Shown here: positions 12,371 through 24,243 of the stretch, piece after piece
How positions within the stretch are numbered: position 1 is the first letter of the stretch
Layout of the letters: every line of letters starts with the position of its first letter
Origin: Pseudomonas sp. B21_DOA
Lineage (GTDB): Bacteria; Pseudomonadota; Gammaproteobacteria; Pseudomonadales; Pseudomonadaceae
Reading direction: 5' to 3'
Assembly: GCA_030544685.1 (NCBI GenBank)
Contig: CP086683.1
Coordinates: forward strand, 1,550,001 to 1,614,000
DNA length: 64,000 nt
The notes under the pieces: generated by a model
What the model was told of the DNA's origin: nothing
The model's database searches: none
What the model saw: the letters and a program-made list of their open reading frames with translations, nothing else
Position numbers and translations under genes: made by a program

Positions 12371-12637
12371 ATGTCAAAAGGGCATTCGCTACAAGACCCT
12401 TACCTGAACACTTTACGTAAAGAGAAAGTCGGGGTTTCCATCTACCTGGTCAACGGTATCAAGCTGCAAGGGACGATCGAGTCGTTCGACCAGTTCGTGA
12501 TCCTGCTGAAAAATACCGTAAGCCAGATGGTCTACAAACACGCTATCTCGACCGTCGTGCCGGTTCGTCCAATTCGTCTGCCTAGCGCAACCGAAAACGA
12601 ACAGGGCGATGCCGATGCAGCGCCGGGTAACGCCTGA
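12371..12637 (+). CDS. hfq: RNA chaperone Hfq
   Basis: Hfq forms a hexameric Sm-like ring that pairs small RNAs with mRNAs and, in Pseudomonas, takes part in Crc-mediated catabolite control. The ATG at 12371 follows an AAAGGAGTG ribosome site and gives [18 protein letters not shown]. The Sm1 ([20 protein letters not shown]) and Sm2 ([10 protein letters not shown]) motifs are intact. Length is 88 residues with a short acidic C-tail, close to other Pseudomonas Hfq proteins. Confidence 0.97.
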   Translation: MSKGHSLQDPYLNTLRKEKVGVSIYLVNGIKLQGTIESFDQFVILLKNTVSQMVYKHAISTVVPVRPIRLPSATENEQGDADAAPGNA

Positions 12638-12649
12638 TAGGAGTCTCCT

Positions 12650-13950
12650 TTGTTCTTTGAGCGCCACGGTGGTGGTGAACGAGTCATCCTCGTTCACTTG
12701 GATGGACAGGACCCTGAGGCGCGCGAAGATCCGCAGGAGTTTCAGGAGTTGGCAAATTCGGCTGGCGCCGAGACCGTCGCGTTTTTAACGTGCCGCGTCA
12801 TCGGCCAACCGCCAAATATCTGATCGGCAGCGGCAAGGTCGAGGAACTGCGCGACCTGGTCAAGGCTGAAGAAGCCGATCTGGTGATTTTCAATCACATC
12901 CTCACGCCCAGTCAGGAACGCAACCTCGAACGTGTCTTCGAGTGTCGCGTAATCGACCGCACAGGGCTGATTCTCGATATCTTCGCTCAACGCGCACGTA
13001 CCCATGAGGGCAAGCTGCAGGTCGAACTGGCCCAGCTTGACCACATGAGCACGCGGCTGGTTCGCGGCTGGACTCACCTTGAGCGTCAGGGTGGCGGTAT
13101 CGGTATGCGCGGCCCGGGTGAAACCCAGCTGGAAACCGACCGCCGCCTGCTGCGGGTTCGCCTGCGCCAGATCAAGGGGCGGCTGGAGAAGGTACGCAGT
13201 CAGCGTGAGCAGTCGCGCCGTGGCCGATCCCGTGCGGACATTCCTACCGTTTCGCTGGTGGGTTACACCAACGCCGGCAAATCGACACTCTTCAACAACG
13301 TGACGAAATCCGACGTGTATGCGGCCGACCAACTGTTCGCCACACTCGACCCGACCCTGCGCCGCCTGGAGCTTGACGACCTCGGTCCGATTGTCCTGGC
13401 CGACACCGTGGGCTTCATTCGTCACCTGCCGCACAAGCTGGTCGAGGCATTTCGGTCTACGCTCGAAGAGTCGAGCAATTCCGACCTGCTGTTGCACGTG
13501 ATCGATGCAGCCGAACCTGATCGCATGTTGCAGATCGAGCAGGTGATGGTGGTGCTGGGCGAGATTGGTGCCCAGGACTTGCCGATCCTCGAGGTCTATA
13601 ACAAACTCGATTTGCTCGAAGGTGTCGAGCCGCAGATCCAGCGCGATGCCGATGGCAAGCCGCAACGGGTCTGGCTCTCGGCGCGTGATGGCAGCGGTCT
13701 GGAACTGCTTGAGCAGGCCATCGCCGAGTTGCTCGGCAGCGATCTGTTCGTCGGCACCTTGCGCTTGCCGCAACGATTCGCTCGACTGCGTGCGCAGTTC
13801 TTCGAACTCGGGGCGGTACAGAAAGAAGAATACGATGAAGAAGGTGTCAGCCTGCTGACCGTTCGTTTGCCCCGGATCGAGCTGAATCGATTGGTAAGCC
13901 GCGAAGGATTGCAGCCGATGGAATTCATCGAGCAACACACTTTGCAATAA
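12650..13950 (+). CDS. hflX: Ribosome-associated GTPase HflX (one frameshift near the N-terminus)
   Basis: HflX binds and splits stalled 70S ribosomes under stress. The start is TTG at 12650 (FFERHGGGERVILVHLDGQ) just after an AGGAG site. The frame breaks in the T-run at 12782-12786; restoring one base gives GAETVAFVNVPRHRPTAKYL, continuous with the rest, for about 433 residues. The HflX N-terminal domain and the glycine-rich GIGMRGPGETQLETDRR precede a GTPase domain with G1 GYTNAGKST, G3 DTVGFI and G4 NKLD. It sits 12 bp after hfq, the canonical arrangement. Confidence 0.94.
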
Positions 13951-14046
13951 AAGCCTGAAAAAGCGGTTGTGCCGCAACGGCAGGCATTCTGTAGCATTGG
14001 TCGGCGCGCCGTGGGTGCGTCTTTGCTTTATCAGATGGAGAGCGCT

Positions 14047-15213
14047 ATGGCTTGGAATGAGCCGGGTGGCAACTCGAACAATCAGGATCCCTGGGGTGGC
14101 AAGCGCCGCAATAACGGCGACCGCAAGGGACCACCGGATCTCGACGAGGCCTTCCGAAAGCTGCAGGAAAGCCTGAACGGGTTGTTCGGTGGTGGTAAGA
14201 AACGCGGTGATGACGGCGGCGGGTCGGGGCGCAGCAGTGGCGGCTTCGGCGGTCTGCTCGGCATCGGCCTGGTGGTGCTGGCGGCTGTCTGGCTGTACAG
14301 CGCGGTCTATGTGGTGGACGAGCAGGAGCAAGCCGTGGTGCTGCGCTTCGGCAAGTACTACGAGACTGTCGGCCCGGGCCTGAACATCTACTTCCCGCCG
14401 ATCGACAAGAAGTACATGGAGAACGTGACGCGTGAGCGTGCGTACACCAAGCAGGGCCAGATGCTGACTGAAGACGAGAACATCGTCGAAGTGCCGCTGA
14501 CCGTGCAGTACAAGATCAGCAACCTGCAGGACTTCGTGCTGAACGTCGATCAGCCGGAAATCAGTCTGCAGCACGCGACCGAAAGTGCGCTGCGTCACGT
14601 GGTCGGTTCCACCGCCATGGACCAGGTGCTGACCGAAGGTCGTGAATTGATGGCCAGCGAAATCAAGGAGCGTCTGCAACGTTTCCTCGATACCTATCGC
14701 ACCGGTATCACCGTCACCCAGGTCAACGTACAGAGCGCAGCGGCACCGCGTGAAGTACAGGAAGCCTTCGATGACGTGATCCGCGCCCGTGAAGACGAGC
14801 AGCGTTCGCGCAACCAGGCCGAGACCTATGCCAACGGCGTGGTGCCGGAAGCCCGTGGTCAGGCCCAGCGCATCATCGAAGATGCCAATGGTTACCGCGA
14901 CGAGACCATCTCGCGCGCCAAGGGTGAGGCCGATCGCTTCACCAAGCTGGTCGCCGAGTATCGCAAGGCACCTGAAGTCACCCGCGAGCGTCTGTACCTG
15001 GACACCATGCAGGAAGTCTTCAGCAATACCAGCAAGGTACTCGTGACCGGCAACAAGAACGGCCAGAGCAATCTGCTCTACCTGCCGTTGGACAAAATGA
15101 TCCAGAACAGTTCGGGTAATGCACCGGTGACCGGTTCGGCCGCCAGCAACAACACGGACGTCACGCCGCATGTCACCGACGTGCCGCAGACGCGTACAAG
15201 GGAGACCCGCTGA
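14047..15213 (+). CDS. hflK: FtsH protease regulator HflK
   Basis: HflK and HflC form the membrane cage that surrounds and modulates the AAA protease FtsH. The ATG at 14047 gives MAWNEPGGNSNNQDPWGG, with a glycine/asparagine-rich cytoplasmic start. One transmembrane helix follows (GLLGIGLVVLAAVWLYSAVYV), then the SPFH/band-7 domain and a long helical region rich in Arg and Glu. Length is 388 residues. The stop overlaps the hflC start by one base. Confidence 0.96.
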   Translation: MAWNEPGGNSNNQDPWGGKRRNNGDRKGPPDLDEAFRKLQESLNGLFGGGKKRGDDGGGSGRSSGGFGGLLGIGLVVLAAVWLYSAVYVVDEQEQAVVLRFGKYYETVGPGLNIYFPPIDKKYMENVTRERAYTKQGQMLTEDENIVEVPLTVQYKISNLQDFVLNVDQPEISLQHATESALRHVVGSTAMDQVLTEGRELMASEIKERLQRFLDTYRTGITVTQVNVQSAAAPREVQEAFDDVIRAREDEQRSRNQAETYANGVVPEARGQAQRIIEDANGYRDETISRAKGEADRFTKLVAEYRKAPEVTRERLYLDTMQEVFSNTSKVLVTGNKNGQSNLLYLPLDKMIQNSSGNAPVTGSAASNNTDVTPHVTDVPQTRTRETR

Positions 15214-16082
15214 TGAGCAATAAATCGCTGATCGCCCTGATCGTTGGCGTCGTCGTGGTACTGGTGGGCTGGAATTGCTTCTACATCGTCGCTCAGACCG
15301 AGCGCGCGGTGCTGCTGCAATTCGGTCGTGTGGTTCAGGCCGATGTCCAGCCGGGCCTGCATGTGAAAGTGCCGTACGTCAACCAGGTGCGCAAATTCGA
15401 CGCGCGTCTGTTGACGCTGGATGCACCGACGCAGCGCTTCCTGACCCTGGAAAAGAAAGCCGTGATGGTCGATGCCTACGCCAAGTGGCGGGTGAAAGAT
15501 GCCGAGCGCTTCTACACCGCGACTTCGGGTCTGAAGCAGATCGCTGATGAACGTCTGTCCCGTCGTCTGGAATCCGGTCTGCGTGACCAGTTCGGCAAGC
15601 GCACCCTGCACGAAGTGGTGTCGGGTGAGCGTGATGCGTTGATGGCTGACATCACTGCATCGCTGAACAAGATGGCGGAAAAAGAGCTGGGTATCGAAGT
15701 GGTCGATGTCCGGGTCAAGGCAATCGATCTGCCGAAAGAAGTGAACCGCAGTGTGTTCGAGCGTATGAGCACCGAACGTGAGCGTGAAGCTCGCGAGCAC
15801 CGCGCCAAGGGTAACGAGTTGGCCGAAGGCATCCGTGCCGACGCCGATCGTCAACGCCGCGTGTTGCTGGCTGAAGCCTATCGTGAATCCGAAGAGGTTC
15901 GCGGTGACGGTGACGCCCAGGCTGCTGCGATCTACTCCAAGGCCTACGGTCAGGATCAGGAGTTCTACGGTTTCTACCGTAGCCTGCGTGCCTACCGCGA
16001 AAGCTTCGCGAACAAGTCCGACGTCATGGTCCTCGACCCAAGCAGCGACTTCTTCCGCTATCTGGAAAAAGCCAAGCCTTGA
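15213..16082 (+). CDS. hflC: FtsH protease regulator HflC
   Basis: HflC is the partner of HflK in the FtsH cage. The 289-residue protein has an N-terminal membrane anchor (LIALIVGVVVVLVGWNCFYI) and a band-7 domain (TERAVLLQFGRVVQADVQPG), then a charged helical C-terminus. It is translationally coupled to hflK by a one-base overlap. Confidence 0.97.
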   Translation: MSNKSLIALIVGVVVVLVGWNCFYIVAQTERAVLLQFGRVVQADVQPGLHVKVPYVNQVRKFDARLLTLDAPTQRFLTLEKKAVMVDAYAKWRVKDAERFYTATSGLKQIADERLSRRLESGLRDQFGKRTLHEVVSGERDALMADITASLNKMAEKELGIEVVDVRVKAIDLPKEVNRSVFERMSTEREREAREHRAKGNELAEGIRADADRQRRVLLAEAYRESEEVRGDGDAQAAAIYSKAYGQDQEFYGFYRSLRAYRESFANKSDVMVLDPSSDFFRYLEKAKP

Positions 16083-16104
16083 TACGGCGTTGACCTGAAT
16101 CATT

Positions 16105-16190
16105 CCGCCCGGCGGCTAAAACCTCGGGCGGGGTGATCCTTTCGGAAAACGTGTGTATGATGCGGCAGCCGGGAAATTCCCGGCTTTTTT
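16105..16190 (+). terminator. Two stem-loops ending the hfl operon
   Basis: The first hairpin (CCGCCCG 16105-16111 with CGGGCGG 16125-16131) has no U-tract. The second, AGCCGGGAAATTCCCGGCT at 16167-16185, is followed by a T-run to 16190 and is a good intrinsic terminator. The rest of the 313-bp gap up to hisZ holds no gene I can support. Confidence 0.75.
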
Positions 16191-16395
16191 GCGTCTGCAC
16201 GTTTGATTGCTGTTTTAGTTGCAGGCATCGGGTTTGAACAGCCCGAGCGTTTTTCGAGGAAAGTGATGGGCGAAGCCGGTAACAGGCCTTTCGCTGCGTC
16301 GTTCATGCGCGTGCGTTTTGAACGCCCCGGTCATTTTCTGCTTCACTCAAGGCTCGCCCTCGTGCTGGCCGCCCGGATCAAAGGGGAATGGCGTA

Positions 16396-17583
16396 ATGGC
16401 AACGGTAGACCGCTGGCTGCTGCCAGATGGCATCGAAGAAGTACTGCCACCGGAGGCGGCGCGCATTGAAGTCGCGCGTCGTCAGGTGTTGGATCTGTTC
16501 CAGAGCTGGGGTTACGAGTTTGTCGTGACTCCCCATATCGAGTACCTGGAATCCCTGCTGACCGGCGCGGGCCAGGACCTGGATCTGCGTACCTTCAAGG
16601 TCATCGACCCGCAATCGGGCCGGCAGATGGGTTTCCGTGCCGACATCACGCCGCAGGTCGCGCGAATCGATGCGCACACCCTGCGTCGCGAAGGTCCGAG
16701 CCGTCTGTGCTATGCCGGCAGCGTCCTGCACGCCCAACCGCGTGCATTGTCATCTTCGCGCAGCCCGATCCAGCTTGGCGCCGAACTGTACGGCGACGCC
16801 AGCCCGAGCAGCGACGTCGAAGTCATCAGCCTGATGCTGGCCATGCTGGAACTGGCCGATGTGCCGGACGTGCACATGGACCTCGGCCATGTCGGCATCT
16901 ACCGTGGTCTGGCGCGCGCCGCCGGTCTGTCTGGTGAAGTTGAACAGCAGTTGTTCGATGCCCTGCAGCGCAAGGCCATCGATGAAGTGATTACCCTGAC
17001 CGAAGGCCTGCCGGCCGATCTGTCGGGCATGCTCCGCGCACTGGTTGATCTGTGCGGCGGCCGTGAAGTGTTGAGCGCTGCCCGCGAGCGTCTGGCCAAT
17101 GCGCCGGCGCCGGTGCTGGCGGCGCTGGAAGATCTGCTGGCGATTGCCGAGCGTCTTTCCGTGCGCTTCCCGCAGCTGCCGCTGTATTTCGACCTCGGCG
17201 AGTTGCGCGGCTACCACTACCACACCGGTGTGGTGTTCGCGGTGTTCGTACCCGGCGTTGGCCAGTCCATCGCTCAGGGCGGTCGTTACGATGACATCGG
17301 CGCCGACTTCGGTCGCGCCCGTCCGGCGACTGGTTTCTCTACCGATTTGAAAACCCTGGTGACCCTGGGGCGTGCTGAAATCGAGCTACCGTCTGGCGGT
17401 ATCTGGATGCCTGACAGTACGGATGCGGCACTCTGGCAGCAGGTTTGCCAGTTGCGCAGTGAGGGTCAGCGTGTCGTTCAGGCCTTGCCTGGACAACCTT
17501 TGGCCGCCGCCCGTGATGCGGACTGCGACCGGCAATTGATTCAGCAGAACGGGCTTTGGCAAGTATCGCCACTGGCTTCTTGA
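16396..17583 (+). CDS. hisZ: ATP phosphoribosyltransferase regulatory subunit HisZ
   Basis: HisZ is the HisRS-like subunit that activates and feedback-regulates the short HisG enzyme in the first step of histidine synthesis. The ATG at 16396 gives [21 protein letters not shown]. It retains the class II synthetase fold (motif-2-like region [16 protein letters not shown] and a glycine-rich segment [18 protein letters not shown]) but is a regulatory paralogue, not a charging enzyme. Length is 395 residues. It lies next to purA as in other Pseudomonas. Confidence 0.96.
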   Translation: MATVDRWLLPDGIEEVLPPEAARIEVARRQVLDLFQSWGYEFVVTPHIEYLESLLTGAGQDLDLRTFKVIDPQSGRQMGFRADITPQVARIDAHTLRREGPSRLCYAGSVLHAQPRALSSSRSPIQLGAELYGDASPSSDVEVISLMLAMLELADVPDVHMDLGHVGIYRGLARAAGLSGEVEQQLFDALQRKAIDEVITLTEGLPADLSGMLRALVDLCGGREVLSAARERLANAPAPVLAALEDLLAIAERLSVRFPQLPLYFDLGELRGYHYHTGVVFAVFVPGVGQSIAQGGRYDDIGADFGRARPATGFSTDLKTLVTLGRAEIELPSGGIWMPDSTDAALWQQVCQLRSEGQRVVQALPGQPLAAARDADCDRQLIQQNGLWQVSPLAS

Positions 17584-18926
<1,343 letters not shown>

Positions 18927-18947
18927 TAAGTCGTTGATGTAAAAAAC

Positions 18948-18971
18948 AAAGGCCCCTTAATCGGGGCCTTT
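18948..18971 (+). terminator. Terminator after purA
   Basis: A nine-base stem (AAAGGCCCC / GGGGCCTTT) with a six-base loop lies 21 bases after the purA stop. Confidence 0.8.
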
Positions 18972-19065
18972 GTCGTTTATGCCTGTTGGACGGCATGACC
19001 TTTGCTGTGAATCTGTCTACAAGAGTGCCATCAAATTAATGGCGTCAGAAGTAGAGGGATTTAAA

Positions 19066-21000
19066 GTGTCAGCCGTTCTCTCACTGTTACAAAGCCGTCT
19101 GTTGCGGCCGGTGTTCGTTACCCTTGGTATCGCCCTTTTGGTGCAGGTGTTGGTGGCGGTTGCCCTGACGCGGAGCACGGTAACCGCGCTGGAAGCCGAT
19201 CTGGCCGTGCGCCTGGGTGCCGACAGCCAGAAGCTATCCGGTGAGCTGGAGCAGGCCGGGCGTGAAGTCACTTCGAGTCTTGATGCGTTGTCAGCCAGTA
19301 CTCGTCAGCGCCTCACGGCTGGCTTGTCCGCACGCCTCAAAGAAGAGCAGGCGCAACTGCGCGCAACGCTGGAAAAGGATCTCAAGGATTCGGCCAACGA
19401 CATGGCCCAGTTGCTCGCCTCGGTAGCGCCGCGTGCCATGTGGGACAGCGACGTGCCGACGCTCTCGGAGTTCGCTCGTCGCGCCCAGCGCAACCCCAAT
19501 GTGCTGTTCGTGGTGTATGACGACGCCACCGGCCAGCATCTGACCCGTTATCTCAACCGTGAAAACCCGATCAACAAGGCCTTGCTGGAAAAAGGTCAGG
19601 GCGAGCGTGCGCTGGATAAAGTACTGGATGCGGCAAAGAACGATCCTTCGGTCTACTACCTCGAAGCCTCGATCAATCCCAACGGCGTGGAAATCGGCAA
19701 AGTGCTGATGGGCGTTTCCACGGCCTCGGTGGAAACCGATCTGGCCGAGCTCGACAAGCGCTTCCTCGCGCTGATTGCCAGCAGCGATCAATTGGTCGGC
19801 GACAGCCTCAAAGGCGCAGCGGCGGACAGCGCCAAGGCAATGCAGGCGCGCCTGCAATCGGCGCAGGGCACCGCTGGCGAAATGAAAGCCAACACCGCAC
19901 AAACCGTTCAAGACGCTGCCGCGACACTGCGCTGGCGTATCGGCCTCGGCCTGGCACTGGTCGGTTGCGGCGTGCTGCTGTTGCTGGCCGTGGTGCTTGG
20001 TCATCGGGTGGTCAATCGCCTGAAAATGCTCAACGCGGCAATGGATGATCTGGCGGCAGGCGAGGGCGATTTGACCAAGCGTGTGCAGATCAACAGCAAG
20101 GATGAGATCGGCGATATGGCCTCAGCGGTCAATCGCTTCGTCGACAAGTTGCAGCCGATCGTACGCGAGGCGGGCGATGTCGCTCAGCGCACTGGCGTGG
20201 AAATTGGCGCGATGACTTTGCGCAATGCCGGCGCCGATGCGGCCGCCGGGATGCAGCGTGATGAGGTCGCAGAAAGCCTGCGTGCGCTCTCGCAGATGGC
20301 TGACGAAGCGCAATCGGAAAGTCATGCCATGCAAGCGGCACTCAAACAAGTCGTGGAAATCCGCCAGGCCACCGATGAAAACACCCGAACCTCGGCGAAG
20401 GTCGGCGGCCTGATCGAAGCGCTGGCGGGGCAAGTCGATACCGGGGCGAAAGTCATCGAGCGCCTGGCGCAGCAGAGCGAACAGATTGAGGTGGTGCTGA
20501 CGGTGATTCACGGTATCGCCGAGCAGACCAATCTGCTGGCGTTGAACGCAGCGATCGAGGCGGCGCGCGCTGGTGAGACCGGTCGGGGATTCGCCGTGGT
20601 CGCGGACGAAGTGCGTGCGCTGGCGAGCAAGACGCAAAGCTCCACCGGTGATATTCAGGCGCACATTGTTGCGCTGCAGCAGGGCGCGCGTGAGGCGGTC
20701 GAGGCGATCGGCCAGGCCGGACGGCAGGCCAGCGAAGGTTTGCTGGTGTTGCGCGACAGCGCGCGGTTGCAACAGTCGGTGCAGGCTTCGGTTGAGCAGG
20801 TGCATGCGGCGATCGGTCTGGCGACGCAAGCAGCAGCGCATCAGGCGCAGGGCGCACAGGCAGTGCGTGGGCGCGTCGAGACGATTCATGCACAGGCCGA
20901 GAAAGCGGCGCAGGCAGTGGTGGAGACCACGGCCAGTGGCAAGGTGCTGGATGGTCTGGCGGCGCAATTGAAGGCTAGCCTGGGACAATTCCGCGCTTAA
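19066..21000 (+). CDS. Methyl-accepting chemotaxis protein
   Basis: This is an inner-membrane chemoreceptor signalling to CheA/CheW. The GTG at 19066 has an AGAGGG ribosome site seven bases upstream and is preferred; an ATG at 19039 is possible. The first transmembrane helix is at residues 16-36 ([19 protein letters not shown]), followed by a periplasmic domain of about 250 residues and a second helix around 291-315 ([20 protein letters not shown]). HAMP and the cytoplasmic signalling coiled coil follow, with the conserved hairpin tip [20 protein letters not shown] and [15 protein letters not shown]. The ligand is not predictable from sequence. It stands alone between the purA terminator and a convergent ABC permease. 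Confidence 0.93.
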   Translation: MSAVLSLLQSRLLRPVFVTLGIALLVQVLVAVALTRSTVTALEADLAVRLGADSQKLSGELEQAGREVTSSLDALSASTRQRLTAGLSARLKEEQAQLRATLEKDLKDSANDMAQLLASVAPRAMWDSDVPTLSEFARRAQRNPNVLFVVYDDATGQHLTRYLNRENPINKALLEKGQGERALDKVLDAAKNDPSVYYLEASINPNGVEIGKVLMGVSTASVETDLAELDKRFLALIASSDQLVGDSLKGAAADSAKAMQARLQSAQGTAGEMKANTAQTVQDAAATLRWRIGLGLALVGCGVLLLLAVVLGHRVVNRLKMLNAAMDDLAAGEGDLTKRVQINSKDEIGDMASAVNRFVDKLQPIVREAGDVAQRTGVEIGAMTLRNAGADAAAGMQRDEVAESLRALSQMADEAQSESHAMQAALKQVVEIRQATDENTRTSAKVGGLIEALAGQVDTGAKVIERLAQQSEQIEVVLTVIHGIAEQTNLLALNAAIEAARAGETGRGFAVVADEVRALASKTQSSTGDIQAHIVALQQGAREAVEAIGQAGRQASEGLLVLRDSARLQQSVQASVEQVHAAIGLATQAAAHQAQGAQAVRGRVETIHAQAEKAAQAVVETTASGKVLDGLAAQLKASLGQFRA

Positions 21001-21011
21001 GATCAAATGAT

Positions 21012-21075
21012 CGCAGCCTGCGGCAGCGCCTACAGGGAAACGCAAATTCCGATGTGGGAGCTGCCGAAGGCTGCG
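21012..21075. repeat. REPIN (second REP family)
   Basis: Inverted copies of a palindromic element, CGCAGCCTGCGGCAGCG (21012-) and TGTGGGAGCTGCCGAAGG (21053-), face each other across an 18-bp spacer. It lies between the convergent chemoreceptor and permease genes. Confidence 0.7.
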
Positions 21076-21079
21076 CTCT

Positions 21080-22644
21080 TTAGCGGCTCAGATACATCCG
21101 CGTCGTCAGCAGATAAACCGGCAACCCGGAGACCACAATCAACAACGCCGCATAAGGCGCCGCTGCGGCAAACTCGACATTCGCCGTGTGCGCCCAGACC
21201 TCGGTCGCCAGCGTGTTCAGTCCGGTTGGGCTGAGCAGCAACGTCGCCGTCAATTCCTTCATCGCATCAAGAAACACCAGCGCAAAAGCCGCGCCCAATG
21301 CCGGGAAAATGATCGGCAAGGTCACCCGGCAAAACGCCGTGAACGACGATGCGCCCAAGGTCCGCGCCGCTTCTTCCAGCTGCGGCGCAGCCTTGTTCAG
21401 CGCGGTACGGATCGGCGCTTGCGCCAGTGGCAGAAACAGCAGCGCATAAGCGATCAGCAGCAAGCCCGACGTCTGATACAGCACCGGCACGTAGTGCAGG
21501 GCGAAATACACCAGCGTCAGCGCAATCACCAGCCCCGGCAGTGCGTGCAGCAGATAAGGCAAGCGTTCGGCCCAGATTGCCAACTGGCCCTTATAGCGCA
21601 CCACCAGTAGCCCGACCGGCACTGCCAAAACCAGACACAACGCCGCGCCGCCCAACGACAATGCCAGCGATGACAGCAGTGCCTCGCTGATTGCCGCTAC
21701 CGGGAACGCCGCCGATGAGCCGACCGCCAGCCAGTAGGCCAACATCCCCAACGGAATGCCGCTGCCGATAATCGCCAGCAACAGGCAATACAACTGACCT
21801 GCCGCCGCCCATGGCCCAAGCTGCACTTGTTCAGCTTGCCGCGCCGCGCCCTGGCCGGTGCGCACATGCCGGCCCTTGCCACGCACGCGCAGCTCCAGCC
21901 ACAACAGCAGCAGACACAGCGCCAGCAACACCGCCGAAAGCATCGCGGCGTTGGCATTGCTGAATTCCAGTTCGAATTGCTGGTAGATCGCCGTGGTGAA
22001 GGTCTGCAGGCCAATGATCGACAGCGCGCCGAATTCCACCAGCATGTGCAGGGCAATCAGCAGCGAACTGGCCAGCAGCGATGGCCACAGCAGCGGCAGG
22101 GTGACGCGGAAAAACACGCCCCAGCGATTCTGTCCCAACGTGCGGGCGGATTCTTCGAGGGAGGGATCGAGATTGCGCAGGGTGGCGGCAACCGGCAGAA
22201 AGATCAGCGGATATTTCGACAGGCTCATCACCAGAATCGCCCCGCCGAGTCCTTCGAATTGCGCGCTGAGCGAGACCCAGGTGAAGCTGCTGACAAACGC
22301 CGGCACCGCAAACGGCAGGCACAGGATCACGCCCCACAGGCGCCGCCCCGGCAGATTGCTGCGTTCCAGCAACCACGCCAGTGACAGGCCGATCACGCCA
22401 CAGGTGACCGTCACGCCGACCATCAGTGCCAAAGTGTTGCGCAACAGGCCAAACACATACGGGCGCCACAACAGGTGCAGCGCCTCGGCCCAGCCGGCCT
22501 GCCAGGCTTTCGCCCCGACGTAGGCCAGTGGCAACAGGCTGAGTACCACCAGTAGCAATACCGGCAGCACCAGCCAGATCGACGGGCGTCTGCGTCTTGG
22601 TACGTAACCCCGCGCGCGGCGGGGGCCGATAACGATGCTGTCAT
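21080..22644 (-). CDS. Ferric-iron type ABC transporter permease, FbpB/HitB-like (one frameshift)
   Basis: This is a double-domain inner-membrane permease of the Fbp/Hit/Sfu type. Two permease blocks of about six helices each carry EAA loops (EESARTLGQNRWGVFFRVTLP in the first half and EEAARTLGASSFTAFCRVTLP in the second). The main open frame begins at GTG 22570, but the true start is probably the ATG at 22644, which overlaps the stop of the binding-protein gene. That frame joins if one base is restored in the G5 run at 22621-22625, giving MTASLSAPRRARGYVPRRRR and about 521 residues. No ATPase gene follows: the next gene is convergent. Confidence 0.9.
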
Positions 22645-23655
22645 CAGTTCAGGCCAACTTCGCGTTCCAGCTCCAGCGCTTCTTCAGCATTGCCCAGATC
22701 CGCCGGAGTGACATTCGGCGCTTCCAGTTCGCTGAACGGCTTGAGGCCGCGATCCGATTCCATGCCTTTGTGCAGCGGGTACTCGGCGGTGGTCTGGGTG
22801 ATCACGCGCTGACCTTCTTCGCTGGCCATGAAGGCGAGGAATTGCTGGGCTTCTTTTGGATGTTTGCTGGATTTCAGCACGGCAGCGCTAGACACGGTGA
22901 TCAGGCCGCCAGCGTCGCCCCCGGTGAAATAATGCAGCTTGGAGTCGAGCTTGCCTTTTTCGCGTTGCAGGGCGAACCAGTAGTAATTGTTCACCAGCAC
23001 GGTAGCGACTTCGCCGTTCTTCCACGGCTTTGAGCGCGACCATGTTGTTGCTGTAGGTTTTGCCGAACGCGCGCAAACCGGTCAGCCACTCTTCGGCAGC
23101 GTCACGACCGTGCAGTTTGATGATCGCTACGGCCTGTTCCTGGAAGGCGCCACTGGTCGGCACGAAACCGACCTTGCCTTGCCATTGCGGCTCGGAGAAT
23201 TCCATCACCGATTTCGGCAGGTCTTTTTCGTCGATCAGTTTCGGGTTGAACGCGACCACGCGTACGCGGGCGGTAACGCCGATCCAAGTGCCGTTGGCGG
23301 CGACATACTTTTCTGGCAGAACCGCCAGTGTCGCGTCATCGGCCTTGGCCAGCAGCCCCTGTTCGCCGAGGTTGTTCAGCGGCGGCGACTCTTCGGTGTA
23401 GATCACATCGGCGGGGGAGCGATCGCCTTCTTCGATAATCTGGCTGGCGAGCTGGTTGCTGCTGCCTTTGCGCACGTTGACGTGGATGCCGGTCTTGGCT
23501 TCAAAAGCCTTGGCAATCGCGTCGCCGACTTCCTTGTGCTGGCCGTTGTAGAGAGTCAGGGAAACCGCATCGGCAGCCTGGGTGAGGGGAGTGGCGAGCG
23601 CCAGGCCGAGGAGGGTGAAGGTCAGGCCTCGGCGCAGGGTATTTCGAAACGTCAT
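22644..23655 (-). CDS. Ferric-iron type ABC transporter substrate-binding protein (one frameshift)
   Basis: This is a periplasmic binding protein of the FbpA/FutA/HitA family. A signal peptide (TLLGLALATPLTQA) precedes a mature start at about AADAVSLTLYNGQHKEVG. The family segments KGSSNQLASQIIEEGDRSPADV and the paired tyrosines near the iron site (LVNNYYWFAL) are present. The frame breaks near 23019-23021, where removing one extra G joins VALKAVE to NGEVATVLVNNYYW. The repaired length is 336 residues. It is the first gene of a two-gene operon with the permease (TGATG overlap). Confidence 0.92.
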
Positions 23656-23692
23656 TCGCAGGGTTCCTCACTGTCGCATTGCAAAAACTTGC

Positions 23693-23714
23693 AACAATGA
23701 TAAACGATATTGTT
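23693..23714. promoter_or_regulatory. Candidate Fur box upstream of the iron-type ABC operon
   Basis: AACAAT-GATAAACGAT-ATTGTT is an AT-rich inverted repeat 38 bp upstream of the binding-protein start. It resembles the Fur operator (GATAAT-type hexamers). Placement before a ferric-uptake gene supports iron repression, but the match is imperfect. Confidence 0.4.
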
Positions 23715-23749
23715 TCTCAAGTGCGCCTTGTGGGGCGACTGGCGATTGT

Positions 23750-23887
23750 GTTGGAGCTACCGAAGGCTCGGGCCGCGTTCGGACGATCTTTTGATCTTGC
23801 GTTTAGTCGAGAAGGGCAAAAGCAAGATCAAGAGATCGCAGCCTCGTTGCACTCGTCAGCTCCTGCGAGCTCCTGCAAGCTCCTGCA
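23750..23887. repeat. Degenerate REP-like inverted region and 10-bp tandem repeat
   Basis: GATCTTTTGATCTTGC and GCAAGATCAAGAGATC face each other inside a larger imperfect palindrome. At 23858-23887 the unit AGCTCCTGCR occurs three times in a row. No gene is seen here. Confidence 0.5.
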
Positions 23888-23919
23888 AGACCTGCGGGAA
23901 TTCAGGAAGCCAGAAACGC

Positions 23920-23943
23920 AAAAACCCGCTTTCGCGGGTTTTT
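23920..23943. terminator. Terminator of tRNA-Leu copy nearest the left
   Basis: AAAAACCCGC-TTTC-GCGGGTTTTT is a perfect ten-base stem with U-tracts on both strands. It lies 33 bases beyond the 3' end of the minus-strand tRNA. Confidence 0.85.
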
Positions 23944-23976
23944 GTGAAATCCAAGGCCTGAACCTTGAATTTGAAT

Positions 23977-24063
23977 TGGTGCCCAGAAGAAGACTCGAAC
24001 TTCCACGACCGTAAGGTCACCAGCACCTGAAGCTGGCGTGTCTACCAATTTCACCATCTGGGC
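23977..24063 (-). tRNA. tRNA-Leu(CAG), left copy
   Basis: This is an 87-nt class II tRNA read on the minus strand. The acceptor stem GCCCAGA pairs with TCTGGGC, followed by A and an encoded CCA. The anticodon stem-loop CCAGC-TTCAGGT-GCTGG gives anticodon CAG, decoding CUG. The long variable arm and the TTCGAGT T-loop are present. Confidence 0.96.
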
Positions 24064-24098
24064 AATCATCGCAAGCGTTGCCGCTGTTGATGTGGCGC

Positions 24099-24127
24099 AC
24101 TATACGGAGGCCTTTTTGATCTGTAAA
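24099..24127 (-). promoter_or_regulatory. Sigma-70 promoter of left tRNA-Leu
   Basis: On the minus strand TTTACA is separated by exactly 17 bases from TATAGT, followed by a GC-rich discriminator (GCGC) typical of stringently controlled stable-RNA promoters. The same promoter precedes the second copy. Confidence 0.8.
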
Positions 24128-24182
24128 CCCCTGATTTGGTTTTAATAAATCAGTGCGAACAAAAGCTTTCCCGCAAATGCAA

Positions 24183-24204
24183 AAAACCCGCTTTCGCGGG
24201 TTTT
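24183..24204. terminator. Terminator of right tRNA-Leu
   Basis: AAAACCCGC-TTTC-GCGGGTTTT is nearly identical to the terminator after the left copy. Confidence 0.85.
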
Positions 24205-24243
24205 GTGTGAGTCTTGAAACTGATCTAGTCTCAAACTCGAAAT

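Noticed and set aside
12742..15171. An 809-residue open frame on the minus strand
   Set aside because: It runs opposite to hflX and hflK, which have clear family motifs. Composition is His/Gln/Val-rich, as expected of an antisense reading in a high-GC genome.
23857..23944. CRISPR-like array suggested by short repeats
   Set aside because: Three adjacent 10-bp units have no spacers, and the nearby palindrome is a tRNA terminator. No cas genes are present.
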